5,248 nucleotides of DNA from Desulfobacterales bacterium. GTDB lineage: Bacteria > Desulfobacterota > Desulfobacteria > Desulfobacterales > C00003060. Position 1 is the stretch's first letter; each line of letters begins with the position of its first letter. Position numbers and translations under genes: made by a program. The notes under the pieces are model-generated. The model was not told where the DNA came from, ran no database searches, and saw nothing but the letters and a program-made list of their open reading frames with translations. The stretch is taken from contig JAUWXJ010000164.1 of assembly GCA_030616425.1 (NCBI GenBank), forward strand, positions 1 through 5,248, written 5' to 3'. Positions 1 to 5,248 of this stretch are shown one piece after another.

Positions 1-112
1 TCCCCGCCTGCCACCGCCATGTCTGCCTTGCGTCCTTCCGTCTCGCGTGAGAGATGGCCGACAACTTGCCAAGCGTTGCCGGCAGGGAGGCCTTGGCGGG
101 CAGGGGTGCTAT
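1..112. repeat. GC-rich palindromic element inside the cca reading frame
   Basis: This stretch differs from the rest of the cca gene in being dense with inverted repeats. Positions 57-65 and 75-83 form a nine-base stem around a nine-base loop. In the transcribed (minus) strand every position pairs, one as G-U. Positions 41-52 form TCTC-GCGT-GAGA, and 68-73/92-97 (GCCAAG/CTTGGC) form an alternative stem. The outer parts, near 2-18 and 97-107, are loosely complementary (CCCCGCCTGCC against GGCGGGCAGGGG). It is translated without a stop as residues 380-417 of the nucleotidyltransferase, a Gly/Ala/Arg-rich segment unlike the helical domain before it. I read it as a REP- or MITE-like palindromic repeat that entered in frame. 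The left boundary is outside the window, and no second copy is present here to prove it. Confidence 0.45.
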
Positions 113-1253
113 GCCCGGCCTTGGCACGCTGGTCTGCCACACTGTGGAGTAATAGCCCAATCACATCGTCCTTGTGCTTTCTGACAAAGCGAACAATGCC
201 CCTTGTCGTAAGGGTACCACTCTGACGCGCGTCAAATAGATGCAATGGATGAAGATGGTTTTGCACAATTAACTCTATATAGGACCGGTCCTGACCAGAC
301 ATCCTGAGCCTCTGGCAAAGACTTCTAGCAATAAGGGCCCCCCTTTCCTCATGCGCCAGAAACCGCATCCTTCCCGTGGGATCAAAACTGCGTGTCGCGG
401 GTTTGCCTATATCATGAAGCAGAGCAGCCCACTTTAAGAGCACCTTCCGATTGTTCTGTTTAAGATACCTGCGAATCGGTTCGGCATACTCGGGCCACAG
501 CGTCCGATATTTGTTGAGTACAAATTCGATTTCTTCATAAGTGCTCATGACATGCTGAAAAACATTATGTCCATGGTCATCAAGCAGACAATCATGGCAT
601 GGCTCAAGCTCGGGGATCAGCCTCATCAGTAGTCCTACCTCAGACATCCGCTTGATGCATTGAAAAGACCTCTCTGCTTCCATGATCTTGAAAAGCTCTG
701 CCCTTGCCCGTTCTCCGGCCGACTTGGTAACAAGTGCGGCTTGCTCTTCGATGATAGACAGGGCTTGCGGTGCAATCCTAAAGCCCAACACCGTGGCAAG
801 GCGAAATGCCCTGAGCATCCTCACGGGGTCGGCTAAGATCGCATCTTTTGATATCAGTCGGATAGTTTTTGACCTGATATCGTCCAGTCCACCCACAGGG
901 TCAATAAGGATTTCAGAAGAGAGATCGAAACCGAGGCCGTTCACAGTGAAGTCGCGTCTTTTCAGGTCGTCCTCAATCGTTTTGCCATGTACGGGGGAAA
1001 AATCGAAGACCTTGTCGCGCGATACAACCCTATAGACCGCCTTGTCCTCCTTGCCCACTTTAATCACGCGGACACCAAACCTTGCTGCTACTTTTTCTGC
1101 AAAGGCCCGGGCACTGCCGGGCACTGCAAAGTCGTGGTCGTTGGATGGACGATTGAGGATGCGGTCCCGTAACGAACCGCCCACAAGATAAACAGGTCCG
1201 ATGCGGGAGAAATCAGGTAGTTGGCCTGCTACCTTAATCAGCTCTTTCTTCAA
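1..1253 (-). CDS. cca: CCA tRNA nucleotidyltransferase / poly(A) polymerase family protein with HD domain (3' end cut by window)
   Basis: A class II nucleotidyltransferase of the family that adds or repairs the 3' CCA of tRNAs in the cytoplasm. The frame is open for 417 codons to the window edge, so the C-terminus is missing. Residues 22-46 hold the nucleotide-binding GGSLRD motif and the metal-binding pair D39/D41 (DHDF). EDDLKRRDFTVNG (94-106) and DPVRMLRAFRLA (142-153) are the family's other core motifs. An HD domain follows, with H229/H234, HD at 280-281 (LLHDIGKP), H301 and NHLHP at 332-336, as in CCA enzymes that carry a phosphohydrolase domain. No ATG is available. I chose TTG at 1253; GTG at 1274 is the alternative. 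Either start lies inside the end of the upstream 752-codon gene, which suggests translational coupling. The last 38 visible residues (380-417) look like an in-frame repeat insertion. CCA-adding versus poly(A)-adding activity cannot be settled from the sequence alone. Confidence 0.93.
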   Translation of the reverse strand, partial: MKKELIKVAGQLPDFSRIGPVYLVGGSLRDRILNRPSNDHDFAVPGSARAFAEKVAARFGVRVIKVGKEDKAVYRVVSRDKVFDFSPVHGKTIEDDLKRRDFTVNGLGFDLSSEILIDPVGGLDDIRSKTIRLISKDAILADPVRMLRAFRLATVLGFRIAPQALSIIEEQAALVTKSAGERARAELFKIMEAERSFQCIKRMSEVGLLMRLIPELEPCHDCLLDDHGHNVFQHVMSTYEEIEFVLNKYRTLWPEYAEPIRRYLKQNNRKVLLKWAALLHDIGKPATRSFDPTGRMRFLAHEERGALIARSLCQRLRMSGQDRSYIELIVQNHLHPLHLFDARQSGTLTTRGIVRFVRKHKDDVIGLLLHSVADQRAKAGHSTPARQGLPAGNAWQVVGHLSRETEGRKADMAVAGG

Positions 1254-3492
1254 TAGCTTCGATGGCCTTGTCACAGTGGAGGATGACGCGGGTCAAAATG
1301 TCGAGGTAACGGGAATTATCTTTGAGTTTAACAAACTCAGAGTGTTTCTCCTTGACCTGGTTCAAGTGCGGGAGGTCTTCTGAGGTACCTACTCTTTCCA
1401 ATGCTCGAATGACAATCCTGAGAAGTGTCACAAGAGCATTGAGGTTTTCTTTGCTCTTTTTCAGACCGTAAACCTGACTGAGCGGATCCCCATATGCCCG
1501 GACCGCACTTCTGAGCACATGACAGGCGATGGGCGGGTTTAGGATGGAAAGAAATATGTATATCTCTCTTTCAAGCGATAACAGGTATTTTACTGACAAG
1601 CCCCCATCCTCGGCAACAGCTTCTTGGAGCCATTCCTTGGTTGTTGTATGTATGGTCTCAACTTTCCTTATAAAGTCATCTTCCTTTTGTGCTATGGCCT
1701 CAGTAGCTGCCTTAATGGCCTCTGGATTAATGTTATCTTCAACAAGGAGTACCTCTTCAGGGGTTATTTCAATTTCAGTGTCTATCTCCCAATTCTTTTT
1801 TCGGAGCAATATATTTGCGAGCATTATTGCGTTTCTATCTGAAGGCAAGACCTCTTTGGGGCTACTGCCAAAATCCTCCATAATCTTCTTGATACTCTTT
1901 TCTGGATGTTCCAACCCGGCAATCAGAAGCTGCAAGGCATTCAAAAAAGATATGCGGTCGCTCTTTCGGCTCATCTCTTTGAGGTAGAACCACAAAAAGA
2001 AGAATATATTCTCCCCATATTTTGTAAACTCCGCGATTCTGTTCTCAAAGGATTTTCTCCGAAACCCGCCCTTTTCGTCAAAGCACTCCTTGATAGTTTC
2101 AACCAAATGCTCGGCCTCCTTCTGAGAAACACCAAACATCCTTGCAATAATCTCGTAATCGATATCATCAAAGGTAACCGATTCAGTCATCATTGCTACT
2201 AGCTTCTTTCTGGTCTTTGAGCGGCCTTTGAAAAACTTCACCAGATCAATGATCTTATCATGAACCTTTGCAGAAAAGGGTTCTTCACCCGGCCTGCTTG
2301 CTTCTATGACGTCCCCCTTAACGGTCAGGTTATCAAGGAGTTCATCTCTCACAGGCTCCAGCCTTTCTTCTACATTGTTCAGGAGCTCATCTTCAACGCC
2401 CCTTCCTTTTTTGCCGGTCTCGACGTCTTCCAGTACCTTTGTGATCTTTTCAAGGCGGGCACCAATGTCAACAGGCGATAAGGAATCGAAATCTGCCTCA
2501 TATATGGTGTTGATGACTTGCACGGCTTCCTGGGACGGGCCGCCAAACTTTTCAAATACCGTGTTTATCAGGTCCCTCTTTTCCTTGTGCAGGAGTTCTT
2601 GGTCACTGGCCAACATGAGCCATTTGACATTGTTGACCTCCATCAGCGGCTGGACGAGCCTTCCTTTGAGCTCTTCAGTGCTGAAAAGCGCATTGTATGC
2701 GCTTGTGATGTCATCAACAGGGATATGTATACCCTCCTTTTCTATGAGGTCGGCAATTTTCTGAACCAGTTTTTCCATAGAAGTCTTGCCCAAGCGATTC
2801 AGGCCGGCAACCATGGTCAGATTCGGATCGGGATTGTCATCCCGATCGTATACCAGTGGTACATGAATCTTCTTTTCCCCGCTGGCAAGTACTATCGGCC
2901 TACCTTCATAGAGAGCCGGGTAGAATTGGGAAAGGATCTCAATGCAGGGCTCCAGAGACTCCTTTTCCTCCTGGTCGCTCTTAGCAACCCTGATAAAGAG
3001 CGTGGTAATGTTATTGGCCTGAAATGCACTCCATGCCTCAATGAGGTGCTCATGCAGATGTGCATGCGTGCTTTGGTGGCGCTTGGCAAGGACCAGTACA
3101 GATTCAAGGTTAATAATGAGGCCTCCAAACGATATCAAGTAGTCAAGTTCTATAGGGTTTATGTCACTGCTGTGAAGACCTCGGTATTTGATAAAGAGCT
3201 GCCCATCGTGGTCCGGCATTTCAGAAAGCCTTTCAACTTTTTCGACAACACGCTCGATATGATCTTTTGTAGACAGGCCCCCTTTGAAAAATTCGTGATG
3301 CAGAAAACAGGCGCAGACCTCATAAACCAGCTCCAACAAAAGGATCCTCCACGGGTCAAACCTTGCCTGTTCCTCCTCATAGGCCCTTGCAACCTCGCCG
3401 ATTATGCTGAGGGTCTCCCGCTTCTCTATACCGCCGAGACTCTTAAACAGCTCTTCGGCATCTCCATCAAGTGTTAATGAATCCTCATTCAT
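1234..3492 (-). CDS. hypothetical 752-residue helical protein between kptA-like and cca genes
   Basis: I do not recognise this family. The protein is rich in Glu, Lys and Leu, predicted mostly alpha-helical, with no signal peptide and no membrane span (the IFFFLWFYL run at 496-504 is too short), so it is probably cytosolic. Residues 225-250 read as a hydrophobic strand, then GLNRLGKT (230-237), then a helix. This fits the Walker A pattern GxxxxGKT, but no clear Walker B partner is visible; VKWLMLASD (289-297) is the nearest hydrophobic strand ending in Asp. Charged helices at 340-395 contain two similar turns, DELLNN and DELLDN, 15 residues apart. The C-terminal 130 residues are again helical. 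The ATG at 3492 is the natural start, although the Shine-Dalgarno sequence is weak. The stop lies 20 to 41 bases inside the possible starts of cca, so the two are probably co-translated. It sits 87 bases after the kptA-like gene on the same strand. A role alongside RNA or tRNA enzymes is inferred from position only. Confidence 0.85.
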   Translation of the reverse strand: MNEDSLTLDGDAEELFKSLGGIEKRETLSIIGEVARAYEEEQARFDPWRILLLELVYEVCACFLHHEFFKGGLSTKDHIERVVEKVERLSEMPDHDGQLFIKYRGLHSSDINPIELDYLISFGGLIINLESVLVLAKRHQSTHAHLHEHLIEAWSAFQANNITTLFIRVAKSDQEEKESLEPCIEILSQFYPALYEGRPIVLASGEKKIHVPLVYDRDDNPDPNLTMVAGLNRLGKTSMEKLVQKIADLIEKEGIHIPVDDITSAYNALFSTEELKGRLVQPLMEVNNVKWLMLASDQELLHKEKRDLINTVFEKFGGPSQEAVQVINTIYEADFDSLSPVDIGARLEKITKVLEDVETGKKGRGVEDELLNNVEERLEPVRDELLDNLTVKGDVIEASRPGEEPFSAKVHDKIIDLVKFFKGRSKTRKKLVAMMTESVTFDDIDYEIIARMFGVSQKEAEHLVETIKECFDEKGGFRRKSFENRIAEFTKYGENIFFFLWFYLKEMSRKSDRISFLNALQLLIAGLEHPEKSIKKIMEDFGSSPKEVLPSDRNAIMLANILLRKKNWEIDTEIEITPEEVLLVEDNINPEAIKAATEAIAQKEDDFIRKVETIHTTTKEWLQEAVAEDGGLSVKYLLSLEREIYIFLSILNPPIACHVLRSAVRAYGDPLSQVYGLKKSKENLNALVTLLRIVIRALERVGTSEDLPHLNQVKEKHSEFVKLKDNSRYLDILTRVILHCDKAIEAIEERAD

Positions 3493-3520
3493 GGGGTTCT
3501 ACTCTAAGCCTTTTTCTTTA

Positions 3521-3549
3521 GATTTTTACCCACAATCTGCGCAAAAATC
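3521..3549. repeat. short A/T inverted repeat in the 87-base gap before the 752-codon gene
   Basis: GATTTTT at 3521-3527 and AAAAATC at 3543-3549 are perfect inverted copies separated by 15 bases. The gap (3493-3579) is AT-rich and holds no recognisable strong terminator, since the stem is only seven A/T-rich pairs. It could be a weak processing or regulatory site between the kptA-like gene and the 752-codon gene, or chance in AT-rich DNA. Confidence 0.25.
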
Positions 3550-3579
3550 AAGCCCTATTGTTGTGATCATGAATGTTCG

Positions 3580-4326
3580 TTATCTTTTCTTTTTGCGTCT
3601 CATCCTGCGGACATCCTTTTTCCAGATAATCTCCTTTTTGATCCCTTTTCGCTTGAGTCGCTGTCGCTGTAGGGTCCGGGACCGTTCCATATCAAGTGTG
3701 AAGCTGCCGAGTGGCGCTTCAGGTATTGCCGTCGGCCCCTTTTTCGGTTTTGGGGCCTCTTTTTTCTTTTCCTTTGGAAGCGGTGGCCCGGTGAAATAGC
3801 CCACAGGCACATAGTCGGTTATGTAGATGAATTCTCCCTGCTTGGAGAATCTGACGCCCGCCTCAAAAGCCCTCTGTGCCTGAACAGTTAGCAGCACAGG
3901 CGCTGGGTCTCGCCGCCTTCCCATCCGCTGTGCCAGTTCCTCGGTTGTGGCCAAGAAGACACGGGGTTGTCCTAATGGTGTAATCCCTTGCCTGCAAACA
4001 ACAGGATAGGCCCTTTGACGCACACAGTGATAAAGAAGCTTTGGGGGAAAAATCGCCTCCTCAAGGTTCAAGGCATGATCACTACAAGCGGCTCTGATTT
4101 TGTCATTTTCAAGGACAAAGGGCTTTTCACAACAACTCATGAGGACTTCATGGATGTGGGGTTTCCGCACATAACCCCACCCTGGCTCCTCTGAGATCGC
4201 CTTGAGCAGATCCTTTAAGCGTACAAACCCCTGATCGTCCAAGACTAATCCGAACTCGTCAGGGCATCGCCCGAGGATATAGAACATCAATTTTTCAAGA
4301 TGTTTAGGCTCCTTTTGTCTGCCCAT
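3580..4326 (-). CDS. kptA: divergent RNA 2'-phosphotransferase (KptA/Tpt1 family) with basic C-terminal tail
   Basis: Tpt1/KptA enzymes use NAD+ to remove a 2'-phosphate from RNA, giving ADP-ribose 1'',2''-cyclic phosphate. In eukaryotes this finishes tRNA splicing; the bacterial role is unsettled. Residues 8-75 follow the family's winged-helix lobe (FGLVLDDQGFVRLKDLLKAI at 25-44, then HEVL at 59-62 and NDKIRA at 74-79). Residues 80-178 follow the NAD-binding lobe: PPKLLYH (94-100), QGI (113-115), RVFLATT (122-128), a Gly-Arg-Arg at 136-138, and ITDYVPVGYF (169-178). Of the classical catalytic set Arg-His-Arg-Arg, the two later arginines appear kept (R78, R137). The first pair, normally in LRH, reads L-G-R here (18-20), and LYHGT reads LYHCV. 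The natural protein ends near residue 180. Here about 68 further residues follow, rich in Lys, Arg and Pro and ending in RRKKKR, probably a flexible nucleic-acid-binding tail. ATG at 4326 is the only sensible start. Family membership is likely; activity is uncertain. Confidence 0.82.
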   Translation of the reverse strand: MGRQKEPKHLEKLMFYILGRCPDEFGLVLDDQGFVRLKDLLKAISEEPGWGYVRKPHIHEVLMSCCEKPFVLENDKIRAACSDHALNLEEAIFPPKLLYHCVRQRAYPVVCRQGITPLGQPRVFLATTEELAQRMGRRRDPAPVLLTVQAQRAFEAGVRFSKQGEFIYITDYVPVGYFTGPPLPKEKKKEAPKPKKGPTAIPEAPLGSFTLDMERSRTLQRQRLKRKGIKKEIIWKKDVRRMRRKKKR

Positions 4327-4779
4327 TGTAGATCTTTTCTTAGCCTAGACCCGACTAATTATCAATAGCAGATACGACACCTCCATTTGAGTTTGAAGCA
4401 GCAACAGGGGCTCCACATCAACGCCTGCCCGGCAGCCTGAACCTGTAAACGCAAGCCCGTCTAGACGTGACATCAAAAGGATATGCCTCGGCTCCGAGCT
4501 TGTGCAGAAACAGCGGCCACGGCCTGAACCGGAACACAGGATAAGAAGCTGACGTGGAAACCGACACCCCTGGAAATTAAGGGCCAGGGATACGACTGAC
4601 TTGGTGGTTAGAAGGGTGGTCGAGTTCGTTATCAACTGAGGGATTATGAACCGCAAAAGCGAGCGCATTCCCCGCCCCGATTCTATCGGGACTGGAGGGG
4701 GCTTCAATCGAGAGGATTCAACAACTCAGTAGAGTAAGCGCATACATCGTACATGAGGATCTTGGATCGAATGGCTGGA
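4327..4779. other. 453-base region with no convincing gene
   Basis: This separates flgM from the kptA-like gene. A 120-codon frame (minus, 4707-4345, TTG start) crosses it, but it has no Shine-Dalgarno sequence, starts beside a perfect hairpin and has an erratic composition, so I do not call it. Structures seen are the hairpin at 4676-4690; inverted repeats CCCTGG/CCAGGG near 4567-4590, CTCGGCTCCGAG near 4487-4498 and CTGCC/GGCAG at 4425-4435; the nine-base direct repeat GCCTGAACC at 4435-4443 and 4522-4530; and GGATC three times at 4757-4781. No tRNA, RNase P, tmRNA, SRP RNA or familiar riboswitch core was found on either strand. It must hold the end of the flagellar transcript and probably the promoter of the kptA-like gene, but I cannot place either. 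A decayed gene or an unrecognised structured RNA is possible. Confidence 0.6.
4676..4690. repeat. perfect hairpin CCCGAT-TCT-ATCGGG
   Basis: A six-pair stem with a three-base loop, flanked by C-rich (4670-4678) and G-rich (4695-4701) runs that can extend the pairing after a bulge. There is no T-run on either side, so it does not look like an intrinsic terminator. It resembles the short dispersed hairpins common in intergenic DNA of many bacterial genomes, but only one copy lies in this window. Confidence 0.5.
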
Positions 4780-4986
4780 TCATGCAACTATTTCGTCCAT
4801 GAAAAATCTCAGCATGTATTCGGCTATCTTATCGTAATATATTTCATAGGTTCCCGCTTCGATCTCCTCCCGGATGACGCAAACCTTTTCCAATCTGATG
4901 TCCGGCTCAGACATGATGACCTCTTTGGCTCTCTGAACCTCTCTTGAGGCCTCAGAAATACTTACAATGGCACCCCTTCTATTCAT
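4780..4986 (-). CDS. flgM: anti-sigma-28 factor FlgM (short form)
   Basis: FlgM binds and holds the flagellar sigma factor FliA (sigma-28) until the hook-basal body is complete, when it is exported and late flagellar genes are expressed. The 68 residues carry the family core: ISEASREVQRAKEVI (10-24), the PDIRLEKV turn (28-35), IREEIEAGTYEI (38-49) and a final helix DKIAEYMLRFFMDEI (52-66). The C-terminal sigma-binding half is therefore intact. The usual family length is about 90-100 residues. Here the N-terminal portion, disordered and used for export in studied FlgM proteins, is nearly absent. The ATG at 4986 overlaps the TAA of the upstream gene by one base and has a good Shine-Dalgarno sequence, so this start is well supported and no longer frame is needed. 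FliA, FlgN and hook genes are not in the window. Confidence 0.87.
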   Translation of the reverse strand: MNRRGAIVSISEASREVQRAKEVIMSEPDIRLEKVCVIREEIEAGTYEIYYDKIAEYMLRFFMDEIVA

Positions 4987-5248
4987 TAACCTTCCTGCTG
5001 GCTATTTATTTCTTGCTGCAACCTATCTTTCAAGGACTCAGAATCCTTAACACCCTTCTTTCCCGTCCCCTCATGAGGGCCCTTTTTTACTAACCTATTA
5101 ATAATATGTGATGTTAGTCCGTCAATAACAGCTTTTTGCCTTGTCTTGGTGGAAAAGATAGCCCGGCCCGGGCACTCAGCCTTTACAACACCCTTGGTGC
5201 ATCGCAATCGGCTCTCCCGGCTTAGCTGTTTGCCGTATGCCTTTAAGA
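4986..5248 (-). CDS. small protein upstream of flgM, probably flagellar-cluster associated (5' end cut by window)
   Basis: The frame is open from the window edge to TAA at 4986, showing 86 residues; a TTG at 5207 is an internal possibility, but the reading frame continues above it with no stop, so the true start may be outside. The visible part reads LKAYGKQLSRESRLR, a variable stretch, then AIFSTKTRQKAVIDGLTSHIINRL, then a Lys/Glu-rich polar tail. It resembles, from memory, short proteins placed next to flgM in Desulfobacterota flagellar clusters, with a YxxQL start and an (V/I)xIS-x-E-x-(K/R)R-x-x-(V/I) helix; that likeness is not tested. No signal peptide or membrane span is seen. The one-base overlap with flgM makes co-transcription nearly certain. 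Its molecular function is unknown. Confidence 0.68.
   Translation of the reverse strand, partial: LKAYGKQLSRESRLRCTKGVVKAECPGRAIFSTKTRQKAVIDGLTSHIINRLVKKGPHEGTGKKGVKDSESLKDRLQQEINSQQEG
4990..4996 (-). promoter_or_regulatory. Shine-Dalgarno sequence of flgM
   Basis: AGGAAGG on the minus strand ends three bases before the flgM ATG, with its AGGA core six bases before it. It lies inside the last codons of the upstream gene, which ends in TAATG overlap with flgM. It supports the short flgM start and points to coupled translation of the pair. Confidence 0.75.

Noticed and set aside
1108..1127. Perfect tandem repeat of CGGGCACTGC
   Set aside because: It encodes the expected family residues right after the catalytic DHD (AVPGSARAF), so it looks like a coincidence of codon choice, not a repeat element.
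682..1172. Plus-strand frames opposite cca
   Set aside because: They are shadows of the nucleotidyltransferase, whose conserved motifs are on the minus strand.
1324..1338. Perfect inverted repeat GAGTTT-AAC-AAACTC
   Set aside because: It is inside the coding part of the 752-codon gene, has no T-run, and is short enough to arise by chance.
2518..3477. A 319-codon open frame on the plus strand opposite the 752-codon gene
   Set aside because: It is in exact codon register with the minus-strand gene, so it stays open simply because that gene avoids TTA, CTA and TCA codons here. It has no recognisable domain, and the minus-strand frame is more than twice as long and fits the direction of its neighbours.
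4345..4707. A 120-codon minus-strand frame in the intergenic region
   Set aside because: TTG start, no Shine-Dalgarno sequence, start next to a perfect hairpin, erratic composition and no recognisable motif.
4771..4782. GGCTGGATCA, like the 3' end of 16S rRNA
   Set aside because: The match is ten bases, overlaps the flgM stop, and no other 16S sequence is nearby.

Overview
All five genes in this window lie on the minus strand, so it is read from right to left. It looks like a chromosomal fragment of a flagellated, Gram-negative-type bacterium. Desulfobacterota (the former deltaproteobacteria) is my best guess, from the shape of the flgM neighbourhood and the style of the KptA-like protein. 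That placement is an inference from remembered family patterns, not from a search.

Right end (about 4780-5248): the tail of a flagellar operon. A small protein of unknown function, cut by the window edge, overlaps by one base a short flgM encoding the anti-sigma-28 factor. A strong Shine-Dalgarno sequence inside the last codons of the first gene serves the second. Next comes a 453-base stretch with no convincing gene (4327-4779). It holds a perfect hairpin and a few short repeats.

Left of it (1-4326): three genes that look like one unit concerned with RNA, probably tRNA. The first is a divergent RNA 2'-phosphotransferase (KptA/Tpt1 family) with an added, very basic C-terminal tail. It lacks the Arg-His pair of the classical active site. 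After an 87-base gap comes a 752-residue, mostly helical, soluble protein that I do not recognise. Its end overlaps the start of a CCA-adding tRNA nucleotidyltransferase/poly(A) polymerase-type enzyme with an HD domain, whose 3' end lies beyond position 1. The visible end of that gene carries a GC-rich palindromic segment that stays in frame and looks like an inserted repeat.

The point most worth following is the unknown 752-residue protein between two enzymes that act on RNA 2'-phosphates and tRNA 3' ends, together with the altered catalytic motif of the KptA-like partner. I see no CRISPR array, rRNA, tRNA, insertion sequence or phage gene.
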